The position numbers and the translations under genes are program-made. This document shows positions 25,026-33,905 of a stretch of 64,000 bases of DNA, piece by piece (the stretch's first letter is position 1; the number at the start of each line of letters is the position of its first letter). This DNA is from Pseudoxanthomonas winnipegensis (GTDB lineage Bacteria; Pseudomonadota; Gammaproteobacteria; Xanthomonadales; Xanthomonadaceae), in contig NZ_SHMH01000002.1 of assembly GCF_004283755.1 (NCBI RefSeq), forward strand, positions 310,001 to 374,000, written 5' to 3'. The notes under the pieces were generated by a model. That model did no database searches. It was not told where the DNA came from and saw only the letters and a list, made by a program, of their open reading frames with translations.

Positions 25026-28000
25026 ATGCCGCAGTTCTTCATCGAGCGCCCGGTGTTTGCCTGGGTCATCGCGCTGTTCATCGTGCTGTTCGGCACCCTC
25101 GCCATCGGCCAGTTGCCGGTGGCGCGCTACCCGTCGGTGGCGCCGCCGTCGGTGGCGCTGTACGCCACCTACCCCGGCGCCACCCCGCAGACCCTCAACG
25201 ACTCGGTGGTGAGCCTGATCGAGCGCGAATTGTCCGGGGTCAAGAATCTGCTGTACTTCGAGTCCTCGGTGGACACCTCGGGCAGCGCGCAGATCACCGC
25301 CACCTTCAAGCCCGGCACCGACCCGGAGCTGGCGCAGGTGGACGTGCAGAACCGGATCAAGGCGGTGGAGCCGCGCCTGCCGCAGGCGGTGCGGCAGAAC
25401 GGCCTGCAGGTGGAATCGGCCGCCTCCGGCTTCCTGATGCTGGTCGGCCTGATCTCGCCCGACGGCCGCTACGACGAAGTGGCGCTCAACGACTACCTGG
25501 CGCGCAACATCGTGCAGGAACTGCGGCGCGTCGACGGCGTCGGCCGCGTGCAGTTGTTCGGCGCCGAGCAGGCCATGCGCATGTGGGTGGACCCGGACAA
25601 GCTCATCGCCTACGGCCTGACCATGACCGAGCTGGCGCAGGCGATCGAACAGCAGAACGCGCAGATCGCCCCCGGCCGGCTCGGCGACGCGCCGACCGTG
25701 CGCGGTCAGCGCCTGACCGTGCCGCTGACCGTGGCCGGACAATTGACCACGCCGGCGCAGTTCGCCGCCATCGCGCTGCGGACCGACAGCGGCGGCGCGC
25801 GGGTGACCCTGGGCGATGTGGCGCGGGTGGAACTGGGCGCGCAGTCCTATGCCTTCTCCAACCGCGAGAACGGCGCCGCCGCCACCAGCGCGGCGATCCA
25901 GCTCTCGCCCGGCGCCAATGCGCTGCGCACCGCGCAGGCGGTACGAGGTCGCATGACCGTACTAGCCGCGAGCATGCCGGCCGGCATGGCCTATTCGATT
26001 CCGTTCGACACCGCGCCGTTCGTGAAGCTGTCCATCCAGCAGGTGCTCAAGACCCTGCTGGAAGCGATGGTGCTGGTGTTCCTGGTGATGTACCTGTTCC
26101 TGCAGAACGCGCGCTACACGCTGATCCCGGCCATCGTCGCGCCGATCGCGCTGCTGGGCACCTTCGCGGTGATGCTGCTGGCCGGCTTCTCGATCAACGT
26201 GCTGACCATGTTCGGCATGGTGCTGGCGATCGGCATCATCGTCGACGATGCCATCGTGGTGGTGGAGAACGTCGAGCGGATCATGGCCAGCGAAGGTCTG
26301 CCGCCGCGGCAGGCCACGGCCAAGGCGATGCGCGAGATCACCGGCGCGGTGGCCGGCATCACCCTGGTGCTGACCGCGGTGTTCATTCCCATGGCCTTCG
26401 CCAGCGGCTCGGTGGGGGTGATCTACCAGCAGTTCACTCTGGCGATGGCGGTGTCGATCCTGTTCTCGGCGTTCCTGGCGTTGACCCTGACCCCGGCGCT
26501 GTGCGCCACCCTGCTGCGTCCGGTCGCGCCCGGCCATCACGCCAAGCGCGGCTTCTTCGGCGCCTTCAACCGTGGCTTCGAGCGCCTGGCCGGCGGTTAC
26601 GCCGCGCGCGTGAGGTGGTTGTTGCGGCGTGGCGGGCGGGTGATGGCGGTGTTCGCGGCGCTGTGCGTGGCGCTGGTCTTGGCGATGCGCGTGCTGCCCT
26701 CGGCGTTCCTGCCGGAAGAGGATCAGGGCTATTTCATGACCTCGATCCAGTTGCCCACCGGCGCCACCAGCGAACGCACCCTGGACGTGGTCAAGGCGTT
26801 CGAGCGCCATGTCGCCACGCGCCCGGCGCTGGCGTCCAATCTGGTGATCCTCGGCTTCAGTTTCTCCGGCGCCGGGCCCAACGCGGCCATCGCCTTCACC
26901 ATGCTCAAGGACTGGGACCAGCGCGGCGGCGCCAGCGCGCGCAACGAGGCCGAACGCGCGCAGCAGGCCATGGCCACCCTGCCCGAAGGCACGGTGATGA
27001 GCCTGCTGCCGCCGGCCATCGAGGAGCTCGGCACCTCCTCCGGCTTCACCCTATACCTGCAGGATCGCGGCAACCGCGGCGAGGCCGCACTGATGCAGGC
27101 ACAGGCGAAGCTGCTGGAACTGGCCGCGGGCAGCATGGTGGTCCGCGACGTGTATCCCGATGGCCTGCCGCCGGGCAAGAGCATCCACCTGGAGATCGAC
27201 CGTCAGCAGGCCGAGGCCATGGGCCTGTCGTTCGCCGCGGTGAGCAATACGCTGTCGGCGGCGATGGGCTCGCTGTACGTCAACGACTTCCCCAACGCCG
27301 GGCGCATGCAACAAGTGATCCTGCAGGCCGACGCTGCCGCGCGCATGCAATTGGACGACGTGCTCGGCCTGCGCGTGCGCAGCGACGGCGGCGGCATGGT
27401 GCCGCTGCGCGAGGTAGTGCGCCCCAGTTGGACCGATGCCCCGCAGCAGCTGATGCGCTTCCAGGGCTTCCCGGCCGTGCGCATCGCCGGTGGCGCCGCG
27501 CCCGGCGTGTCCAGCGGCGCGGCCATGGCCGAGATGGAACGGCTGGCCGCGCAACTGCCGCCCGGCTTCGCCGTGGCCTGGACCGGGCAATCGCTGCAGG
27601 AGCGGCAGTCGGCCGCGCAGGCGCCGCTGCTGATGCTGCTGTCGGCGCTGGTGGTGTTCCTGGTGCTGGCAGCCTTGTACGAAAGCTGGTCGATCCCGCT
27701 GTCGGTGATGCTGGTGGTACCGCTGGGCCTGCTCGGCGCGGTGGCCGCGGTGATGCTGCGCGGTCTGCCCAGCGACGTGTTCTTCAAGGTCGGTCTGATC
27801 ACCATCATCGGCCTGTCGGCGAAGAACGCCATCCTCATCGTCGAGTTCGCCCGGCAATTGCACCGCGATGGCCAGGGCCTGGTCGAGGCGGCGAGCAACG
27901 CCGCGCGCCTGCGCCTGCGCCCGATCCTGATGACCTCGCTGGCCTTCGCCCTGGGCGTGGTGCCGCTGATGCTGGCCAGCGGCGCCAGCGCCGAGACCCA

Positions 28001-28151
28001 GCACGCCATCGGCACCGGCGTGTTCGGCGGCATGCTCAGCGGCACCGTGCTGGCGATCTTCTTCGTCCCGGCATTCTTCGTGTTCGTAGTGGGAATGCAG
28101 GAACGGATTGCGCGTTGGCGTGCGCGGCGCAGCGATGGTACGTCAGCCTAG
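25026..28151 (+). CDS. HAE1-type RND multidrug efflux pump
   Basis: A 1041-residue inner-membrane proton-driven efflux transporter of the AcrB/SmeZ class. It begins MPQFFIERPVFAWVIALFIV, has 12 transmembrane segments and two large periplasmic loops. The proton-relay residues are intact: the Asp pair in IGIIVDDAIVVVENVER (helix 4) and the Lys in IIGLSAKNAILIVEFA (helix 10). Full length for the family. It is coupled to the membrane-fusion gene and probably controlled by the divergent two-component system. A damaged IS5-family copy begins six bases after its stop, and another copy lies beyond the kinase gene, so the whole efflux module is bracketed by the same element. Substrates are unknown. 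Confidence 0.93.
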   Translation: MPQFFIERPVFAWVIALFIVLFGTLAIGQLPVARYPSVAPPSVALYATYPGATPQTLNDSVVSLIERELSGVKNLLYFESSVDTSGSAQITATFKPGTDPELAQVDVQNRIKAVEPRLPQAVRQNGLQVESAASGFLMLVGLISPDGRYDEVALNDYLARNIVQELRRVDGVGRVQLFGAEQAMRMWVDPDKLIAYGLTMTELAQAIEQQNAQIAPGRLGDAPTVRGQRLTVPLTVAGQLTTPAQFAAIALRTDSGGARVTLGDVARVELGAQSYAFSNRENGAAATSAAIQLSPGANALRTAQAVRGRMTVLAASMPAGMAYSIPFDTAPFVKLSIQQVLKTLLEAMVLVFLVMYLFLQNARYTLIPAIVAPIALLGTFAVMLLAGFSINVLTMFGMVLAIGIIVDDAIVVVENVERIMASEGLPPRQATAKAMREITGAVAGITLVLTAVFIPMAFASGSVGVIYQQFTLAMAVSILFSAFLALTLTPALCATLLRPVAPGHHAKRGFFGAFNRGFERLAGGYAARVRWLLRRGGRVMAVFAALCVALVLAMRVLPSAFLPEEDQGYFMTSIQLPTGATSERTLDVVKAFERHVATRPALASNLVILGFSFSGAGPNAAIAFTMLKDWDQRGGASARNEAERAQQAMATLPEGTVMSLLPPAIEELGTSSGFTLYLQDRGNRGEAALMQAQAKLLELAAGSMVVRDVYPDGLPPGKSIHLEIDRQQAEAMGLSFAAVSNTLSAAMGSLYVNDFPNAGRMQQVILQADAAARMQLDDVLGLRVRSDGGGMVPLREVVRPSWTDAPQQLMRFQGFPAVRIAGGAAPGVSSGAAMAEMERLAAQLPPGFAVAWTGQSLQERQSAAQAPLLMLLSALVVFLVLAALYESWSIPLSVMLVVPLGLLGAVAAVMLRGLPSDVFFKVGLITIIGLSAKNAILIVEFARQLHRDGQGLVEAASNAARLRLRPILMTSLAFALGVVPLMLASGASAETQHAIGTGVFGGMLSGTVLAIFFVPAFFVFVVGMQERIARWRARRSDGTSA

Positions 28152-28156
28152 GGCAC

Positions 28157-28740
28157 CGCGGATCAAGTAGCTGCAGCGCGGAGCCTACCGATCTGGATCA
28201 TGACGGTCTTCGATCAGTGATGTGCACTCGTTCCGCGCCCAGTTCCAGGCGCTCCTGGCTGCCTTTGTGCTGCCCGGTGCGGCTACCCTGCCAACCGCGC
28301 ACGTGCCAGGGACAGGTTCGCTAGCCCCTCCGCAACTGTGCACGCACCTCAGCGAACCGCTGCGAACCCAATTCATGCTGCTCCAGCAGGCGTCGAAACC
28401 TCAGCAACGTCGTCGTCTCCAGCGCCCGCTCCCGGCCCAGGTCGATTCCCACGAAGCGCCGCAGCGCCGTGCCGTCCAGCAGCGCCTCCTCGCAGGTCTC
28501 GTCGGCCAGCTTGAACCCGCGCTGCACGAAGTACATCCGCGGCATCGGCTCCAGACCGACCGGGGGCCGGCCTTTGCCTGCTCTGGGGGAGCACGGATCA
28601 ATCACCGCGCACAGCGTCGACCACGACACAATCCGCTCCCTGGTCGCCAGGAGCACGTCCCGCCGCGTCGGCCGGCGATGCTGCTCGAACCCGGCACCCC
28701 TGATCAGCGGCCATCGCCAACGCCTGCTGTTTTATCGGTC
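28157..28740 (-). mobile_element. Decayed IS5-family remnant, copy B (N-terminal part plus C-terminal tail)
   Basis: A minus-strand transposase relic with an internal deletion. The N-terminal part, read from about 28700 down to 28321, gives EQHRRPTRRDVLLATRERIV, PRAGKGRPPVGLEPMPRMYF and ETTTLLRFRRLLEQHELGSQ, typical of IS5-family transposases. It is then cut by a stop, and only the C-terminal WARNECTSLIEDRHDPDR remains at 28185-28245. The C-terminal end repeats copy A at 21319-21407 in the same orientation. The original element boundaries and inverted repeats could not be fixed. Confidence 0.75.
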
Positions 28741-28831
28741 CTTTTCCGTCTAGCTGACCATGCGGCGATCTTCGCAACTGATGCGGACTTGTTCAGCGTT
28801 GCCGTAAGCAACCCGACGGCGGTGAGCTGCC

Positions 28832-28852
28832 GCCTAACAATTCATTCAAGCC
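28832..28852 (+). repeat. Half attC-like motif (integron cassette recombination site remnant)
   Basis: GCCTAACAATTCATTCAAG at 28832-28850 matches the left half of many integron attC sites, where GCCTAAC is the outer core site. A complementary right half ending GTTAGGC is not found within the next 100 bp, so at best it is a truncated site. It lies 34 bp from the stop of the amino acid permease gene and about 90 bp beyond IS remnant B. The rest of 28741-28886 holds nothing else I recognise. Confidence 0.4.
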
Positions 28853-28886
28853 CTAGCCGCACAAGGCAGGGAAGCGCGCCGCGGTC

Positions 28887-30311
28887 TCAGCGCGGCGCGT
28901 CGGACTTGCCCAGCTCGGCCTTGCGCCGCCCGTAGGCCAGGTAGGCGACCAGGCCGATCAGGTTCCACACCAGGAAGTAGAGCTGGGTGCGGCTGGGCAG
29001 GCTGAAGAACAGATACAGGCAGCCGGCGATGGCGACCGGCCCGACGACCCAGGCCAGCGGCGTGCGGAAGCTGCGCGCGCGGCCCGGTTCGCGCTTGCGC
29101 AGCACCAGCAGGCAGGCGGCCACGGCGGTGAAGGCGGCCAGCGTGCCGGCATTGGCCAGCGCGGCGATCTCGTCCAGGCGCGCCACGCCGGCCAGCGCCG
29201 CGACCAGGATTGCGGTGAACAGCGTGGTCGCCACCGGGGTGCCGGTGCGCGCGTTGACCTTGGACAGCCCGCGCGGCAGCAGGCCGTCGCGCGACATCAC
29301 GAAGAAGATCCGGCTCTGCCCGTACAGGAAGGCCAGCAGCACCGTCGGCAGCGCGATCACCGCGGCGATGCCGATCACCGCCGCGGCCGTGCCGTGGCCC
29401 AGTTCGCGCAGGATCAGCGCCAGCGGCTCGGCGCTCTTGCCGAACACGGTGAAGTGCATCGCGCCTACCGCCGCCAGCGCCACCAGCACGTAGATCAGCG
29501 TGCAGCCGATCATCGAGCCGACGATGCCGATGGACAGGTCGCGGCCGGGGTTCTTGGTTTCCTCCGCCGCGGTGGAGATGGCATCGAAGCCGTAGAAGGC
29601 GAAGAAGATGATCGCCGCCGCGGCCATCACCCCGTGCTCGACGCCATCGGCACCCACCGACTTGGAGAAGCCATAGGGCATGAACGGGGTGAGGTGCGCG
29701 CTGTCGAAGGCCGGCAGCGCCAGCGCCACGAACACCGCCAGCGCGATCAGTTTGATCACCACCAGCACCGCATTGAGCGTGGCGCTCTCCCTGGTGCCGG
29801 CCATCAGCAGGCCGGCCACGGCGAAGGTGATCAGCACCGCCGGCAGGTTGAGTACGCCGCCGGCGTGCGGGCCGGCGATGAGCGCATGCGGCAACGAGAC
29901 GCCCAGCCACTGCAGGAAGCCGACGAAGTACCCCGACCATCCCACCGCCACGGTGCTCACCACCAGCGAGTACTCCAGGATCAGGCTCCAGCCCACCACC
30001 CAGGCGATGACCTCGCCCAGCGCCGCGTAGCTGTAGGTGTAGGCGCTGCCGGCCGCGGGCATCATCGTGGACATCTCGGCGTAGGCCAGCGCCGCGCAGG
30101 CGCAGACGATGCCGGCGGCCAGGAACGAGATCAGCACCGCGGGCCCGGCCAGGTTGGCGCCCACGCCGATGAGCGTGTAGATGCCGGTGCCGACGATGGC
30201 GCCGATGCCCAGCGCCACCAGATGCGGCCAGGACAGCGTGGGCACCAGGCGGTGCCCGGCTTCGTGGACGGTGATCTGGTCGAGCGGTTTGCGGCGCAGC
30301 CAAGCGGACAT
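28887..30311 (-). CDS. APC-superfamily amino-acid permease (cationic amino acid transporter-like)
   Basis: A 474-residue inner-membrane permease with about 12-13 transmembrane segments. The APC consensus is seen in LVALGIGAIVGTGIYTLIGV (helix 1), the conserved Glu region AYAEMSTMMPAAGSAYTYSY (helix 3 and loop) and FFAFYGFDAISTAAEETKNP (helix 6 to 7), where Glu-Glu-x-Lys-Asn-Pro is the cationic amino acid transporter signature. It begins at the ATG at 30311 (MSAWLRRKPLDQITVHEAG). It reads divergently from the NYN-domain gene, 124 bp away. The substrate is probably a basic or other amino acid and is not certain. Confidence 0.9.
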   Translation of the reverse strand: MSAWLRRKPLDQITVHEAGHRLVPTLSWPHLVALGIGAIVGTGIYTLIGVGANLAGPAVLISFLAAGIVCACAALAYAEMSTMMPAAGSAYTYSYAALGEVIAWVVGWSLILEYSLVVSTVAVGWSGYFVGFLQWLGVSLPHALIAGPHAGGVLNLPAVLITFAVAGLLMAGTRESATLNAVLVVIKLIALAVFVALALPAFDSAHLTPFMPYGFSKSVGADGVEHGVMAAAAIIFFAFYGFDAISTAAEETKNPGRDLSIGIVGSMIGCTLIYVLVALAAVGAMHFTVFGKSAEPLALILRELGHGTAAAVIGIAAVIALPTVLLAFLYGQSRIFFVMSRDGLLPRGLSKVNARTGTPVATTLFTAILVAALAGVARLDEIAALANAGTLAAFTAVAACLLVLRKREPGRARSFRTPLAWVVGPVAIAGCLYLFFSLPSRTQLYFLVWNLIGLVAYLAYGRRKAELGKSDAPR

Positions 30312-30435
30312 GCGGTAAGCCTTGGAATCCGGACGGGTGCGCAAGTGTGGCCGAAGCACGGCGCCCATTGCACGCTGCGGCGACGCGGCGCTTCGTGGGT
30401 GGCGCGTAGGATGTCGGCTTTCAGAAGGAGTCCGC

Positions 30436-31248
30436 ATGAAACCCAAATCGCCGCTCAAGGCCGCCAGCGAGGACGACCAGCAGCGCCTGGCCGTGCTGAT
30501 CGATGCCGACAACGCCCAGCCGGCGGTGATCGAAGGCCTGCTGGCCGAGGTCGCCAAGTACGGCGTGGCCAGCGTCAAGCGCATCTATGGCGACTTCACC
30601 AGCTCGCGCATGACCCAGTGGAAGGCCGCGCTGCTCAAGCATTCCATCGCGCCGGTGCAGCAGTTCGCCTACACCAGTGGCAAGAACGCCACCGACAGCT
30701 CGATGATCATCGACGCGATGGACCTGCTGTACACGCACCGCTTCGACGGCTTCTGCCTGGTCTCCAGCGACAGCGACTTCACCCGCCTGGCCCAGCGCCT
30801 GCGCGAGGAAGGCCTGGTGGTCTACGGCTTCGGCGAGCGCAAGACGCCCGATGCCTTCGTCCAGGCCTGCGACAAGTTCATCTACAACGATGTGCTGCGC
30901 GCCGAGCCCGCCAGTGCCGCGCCGGAGACGGCCAAGCCCGCGCCGGCCAAGCGCGCGAGCAAGCAGGCCGCGAGCGCCGCGGCGAGCGAGCCGGTGCAGG
31001 CCAAGGGCAATACGCCGCCGCTGTCGCTGCTGCGCCAGGCCATCGAGGAGGCTTCCGACGAAGAGGGCTGGGCCTCGCTGGGCGCGGTGGGCACCTATCT
31101 CAACAAGATCCGCCCCGACTTCGATCCGCGCCTGTACGGCCATCGCAAGCTCAGCGACCTGTTCCGCAGCCAGTCGCGCCACTTCGCCGTGCAGGAGCGC
31201 GCCGCCGGCGGCAACGGCGGGCAGCTGGTCTACGTCCGGGCGCTGTAG
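30436..31248 (+). CDS. NYN-domain protein with C-terminal OST-HTH/LOTUS domain
   Basis: A 270-residue protein of the LabA/DUF88 type. The N-terminal NYN (PIN-like) nuclease fold shows its acidic residues in LAVLIDADNAQ, NATDSSMIIDAMDLLY and CLVSSDSDFTRLAQRLREEG. A 40-residue Ala/Lys/Pro linker (about 155-195) leads to a C-terminal OST-HTH domain (SLLRQAIEEASDEEGWASLG through YGHRKLSDLFRSQ), a predicted RNA-binding module. Together they suggest an RNA-processing enzyme, but no bacterial role is settled. An AGAAGGAG ribosome binding site lies before the ATG at 30436. It is followed by a small thioredoxin-like gene 75 bp away. Confidence 0.85.
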   Translation: MKPKSPLKAASEDDQQRLAVLIDADNAQPAVIEGLLAEVAKYGVASVKRIYGDFTSSRMTQWKAALLKHSIAPVQQFAYTSGKNATDSSMIIDAMDLLYTHRFDGFCLVSSDSDFTRLAQRLREEGLVVYGFGERKTPDAFVQACDKFIYNDVLRAEPASAAPETAKPAPAKRASKQAASAAASEPVQAKGNTPPLSLLRQAIEEASDEEGWASLGAVGTYLNKIRPDFDPRLYGHRKLSDLFRSQSRHFAVQERAAGGNGGQLVYVRAL

Positions 31249-31323
31249 CCGGCCATGTGCTGGCCGGCGTCAGCTGCGCTGCGGTAGGGTGCGATGCATC
31301 CACGCCTTGGGAGGGGCACCACG

Positions 31324-31647
31324 ATGGCCTACACCGGACAATTCACCAGCCCCGAGCCGGCGCGCACGCAGATCGACGCGATGCCTGGCCTCACCGCCCT
31401 CGAGTTCGGCACCGCCTGGTGCCCGCACTGCATCGAGGCGCAGGCGCATTTCAAGCGCGCCTTCGACGCGCGCGGCGACATCGCCCACATGAAGATCGAA
31501 GACGGCCGCGGCCGCCCGCTGGGCCGCTCGTTCCGGGTCAAGCTGTGGCCGACCGTGGTGCTGCTGCGCGACGGCGAAGAGATCGCGCGCATGATCCGCC
31601 CCCGCACCGCCGAAGACGTCCAGCGCGCCCTGGCCCTGCTCGACTGA
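31324..31647 (+). CDS. Thioredoxin-family protein
   Basis: A 107-residue cytoplasmic thioredoxin-fold protein. The redox motif is WCPHC at residues 32-36, closer to glutaredoxin/DsbA-style PH than to the thioredoxin GP, and the conserved cis-Pro is in VKLWPTVVLLRDGEE. Small electron-transfer or disulfide reductase proteins look like this. The start ATG at 31324 is preceded by a GGGAGGGG stretch. It is followed directly by C/T-rich inverted repeats that may end its transcript. Confidence 0.85.
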   Translation: MAYTGQFTSPEPARTQIDAMPGLTALEFGTAWCPHCIEAQAHFKRAFDARGDIAHMKIEDGRGRPLGRSFRVKLWPTVVLLRDGEEIARMIRPRTAEDVQRALALLD

Positions 31648-31694
31648 GCCACACGGCAGGGCGCACGGGGCGCACGGCAAGCGCACAAGCTTTT

Positions 31695-31848
31695 AGCCCC
31701 CTCCCTTTCGCGCAGCGAAGGGGAGGGCCGGGGAGGGGTGAGCTGTTGCTGTTGCTTTTTCCGTTGCTACTGGCGTGGAGCAACAGCAACAGCGCAAGAG
31801 CAACCCCCTCCCAACCTCCCCCTTGCGCTGCGCGCAAAGGGGAGGGGC
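31695..31848. repeat. Inverted pair of C/T-rich hairpin repeats
   Basis: Two related ~45-bp elements in opposite orientation, at about 31695-31740 and 31801-31848. Each is a C-rich tract, a small GCGCAGCG-type core and a G-rich tract (CCCCTCCCTTTCGCGCAGCG in the first). Each can fold by itself and with its partner. A third copy is at 34550-34596. They lie in the 335-bp gap between the thioredoxin-like gene and the convergent StpA-like gene. The remaining bases (31849-31982) show no feature. Confidence 0.8.
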
Positions 31849-31982
31849 AGAAGCGGAGCGCTTGGAAAACACGTTACCCGCTCAGCCGACGGCTTCCTGC
31901 TTCCAGGTCCATCTCAATGCCAATGCCGGCGCCGCTGTGAGTCCAAGTGCCAGCCCCGGCAATTCCAGCTGCGTCGCACGCG

Positions 31983-33248
31983 CTACGCCGCACGCCGCTG
32001 CGCCAGCGCGCAGAAGAACTCCACGTACTGCGCATGGCCACCGGGGAACACCACATCCAGCCGCAGCGGATCGTCCGCATCGGTGATGCCGAGCGCCGCG
32101 GTGCGCGGATCGAAGCCCGCATCGCCCGCGCCCGCCGACAGGCGCGCCGCATCCAGCCCGGCCCGTCGTACTGCTCCGGCGCTGCTGTCCACGAACAGCA
32201 CGCGATTGTCGGTGCCGAAGGCCTCGCCCAGGCGCTGCACCAGGGTCAGGAAGCCGCGGTCGCTGCCGCCGCGCAGCTGCGCGCCGTCGTGCGCCACGCT
32301 GGTGACGGTGTCGCCCACGCCGACCAGGCGCGGCATGTCGGCCGGCGCGATCTGCGCCCGCGCCAATGCCACCTGGGCCTCCAGCGTGCGCGGTGCCTGG
32401 CGCGCATTGAAATCCGCGCCCAGCGGCCAGCGGCCGGTGCGCGCGTGCACATGGTGGTTGAGCAGCACCAGCACGCCGGCTTCCTTGACCGCGCCCTCGA
32501 GCATGAACTGGAAGTCGGTGGTGCCCGCATCGCCCTCCGCGGCCGGCTTGAGGCGCTCGGCACCGGCGTCGTCGCGCCCCAGATTGGGCGCGTAGTGGAC
32601 GAAGAACGCGCCGTCCAACCCCTCCGCCCGCGCCTCACGCAGCAGCGCCTGCATGAAGTCCGCCGCCTGCCGCTGCAACTGCGCGTACAGCGCCGGCTGC
32701 TCGGCCAAAGCATGGTGCAGGGCGTTGAGGTTGAGCGTGGGCGAGGCCGGGTTGTCCAGTACGCAGGTGGCCGCCAGCGTGGCCACGCGATGCGGTTCGA
32801 GGTGGTAGGGCGCGCCGAGCAGCAGCGTGGAGAGCCAGCGCGTCATGCGCGTGGGCACGCCCTGCAGGAAGGCCAGTTCCGCATCGCTGACGCCCGGATG
32901 GCTGAGCGTGCCGAAGCGGTCCTGCAACTGCACGCCACCGGCCGCCAGGCCGGGCAGGTAGGCGCCGTGCGCGGCGGCATGGCCGGGCGCGCCGAACACG
33001 CGATCGACGATGGCGTTCACCCCGCGCGCGCCGATGTGCTCGCCATTGGTCAGCACGGCGAACGCATCGCCCAGCCGGGCCGCCGCCTCGAGGTAATCAC
33101 GCTCCAGCGTGCGCGTCAGCGGGTCGTGCACCAGCCCCATGCACACCCCGTCCAGATCCTGGATCAGCAGCAGGTCGGGCGTGGCCGCGAGCGAATCGAG
33201 CAGGGCGGCGTGGTCCTGCGAGAAGCCGTGGTTTACAGCAGAGGTCAT
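31983..33248 (-). CDS. Glucosylglycerol-3-phosphate phosphatase-like protein (StpA family)
   Basis: A 421-residue phosphatase of the StpA/GgpP type, which removes phosphate from glucosylglycerol-phosphate to give the compatible solute glucosylglycerol in salt-stressed cells. The catalytic Asp pair is D31 and D33 in LLLIQDLDGVCMGLVHDPLT, a diagnostic segment of this family. Further family blocks are LTNGEHIGARGVNAIVDRVF, RVLFVDSSAG near 345 and DVVFPGGHAQYVEFF at the end. The start at the ATG at 33248 gives the normal length. The partner synthase (GgpS) is not in this window, so the substrate must be made elsewhere or the enzyme has another use. Gene neighbours give no further hint. Confidence 0.8.
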   Translation of the reverse strand: MTSAVNHGFSQDHAALLDSLAATPDLLLIQDLDGVCMGLVHDPLTRTLERDYLEAAARLGDAFAVLTNGEHIGARGVNAIVDRVFGAPGHAAAHGAYLPGLAAGGVQLQDRFGTLSHPGVSDAELAFLQGVPTRMTRWLSTLLLGAPYHLEPHRVATLAATCVLDNPASPTLNLNALHHALAEQPALYAQLQRQAADFMQALLREARAEGLDGAFFVHYAPNLGRDDAGAERLKPAAEGDAGTTDFQFMLEGAVKEAGVLVLLNHHVHARTGRWPLGADFNARQAPRTLEAQVALARAQIAPADMPRLVGVGDTVTSVAHDGAQLRGGSDRGFLTLVQRLGEAFGTDNRVLFVDSSAGAVRRAGLDAARLSAGAGDAGFDPRTAALGITDADDPLRLDVVFPGGHAQYVEFFCALAQRRAA

Positions 33249-33360
33249 GCGCACAGGGTAGCGTCCTGGCGCGCATCGGTTCGTGACCGCGCCGCGCCAG
33301 CGACACGAAAAAGCCTCCTGCAACCCGGTGACGGTGGCGCCTGTCGCAGCGGCCGCGACC

Positions 33361-33747
33361 TCAGCGTCCGCCGTCGTGCGCGGGCGCGGCCTGATAGCGG
33401 CGGCGCGCGCTGCGGATCGCATCGTGGTGCGTCTCCGCCCAGGCCACCAGCGCCTCGATATGCGGCACGAAGCTGCGGCCCAGCGGTGTCAGCGCGTACT
33501 CCACCGCCGGCGGCTTGCTGGGGAACACCGTGCGCGTGACCAGCCCGTCTTCCTCGAGCCCGCGCAGGGTCTTGGCCAGCATGCGCTTGGACACATCGTC
33601 GATGGCCCGCTGCAGCGCGGCGAAGCGCAGCGGCGCGTCCTTCAGCGCCTGCAGCACCAGCGTGCTCCAGCGATCGCCCAGGCGGTCGAGCACATCGCGC
33701 ACGGGGCAGTGGGCGGCGTAGGGGGCGGTGGAGCGGTGGAGGGTCAT
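33361..33747 (-). CDS. HxlR-family transcriptional regulator
   Basis: A 128-residue winged-helix regulator. The HxlR signature [20 protein letters not shown] lies at 15-34, with the single Cys conserved as in redox- or electrophile-sensing members. This is followed by [15 protein letters not shown] recognition ([19 protein letters not shown]) and [20 protein letters not shown]. It is divergent from a NAD(P)-binding oxidoreductase gene starting 158 bp away, the usual arrangement for HxlR regulators and the detoxifying enzyme they control. A heptad-like repeat lies immediately upstream of its start. Confidence 0.9.
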   Translation of the reverse strand: MTLHRSTAPYAAHCPVRDVLDRLGDRWSTLVLQALKDAPLRFAALQRAIDDVSKRMLAKTLRGLEEDGLVTRTVFPSKPPAVEYALTPLGRSFVPHIEALVAWAETHHDAIRSARRRYQAAPAHDGGR

Positions 33748-33751
33748 GGCG

Positions 33752-33779
33752 TGGGATTGGGGATTCGGGATTGGGGATG
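33752..33779. repeat. Degenerate GGGGATT heptad repeats
   Basis: About four units of GGGATTGG/GGATTCGG type directly before the HxlR start codon. This is the complement of the AATCCCC array at 1491-1548, so the same repeat family in the other orientation. Confidence 0.75.
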
Positions 33780-33905
33780 TTGGGGACCTGGGTGACGGGG
33801 TTACCTGGGGGTTACCTGGACACGTCGGGTTCCCTTCTTGGCAGACGCGGGCGTGACGCCCATGATGGCATGGTTATTTTTCGTAACCAGCTAGGAGTCG
33901 CTCCA

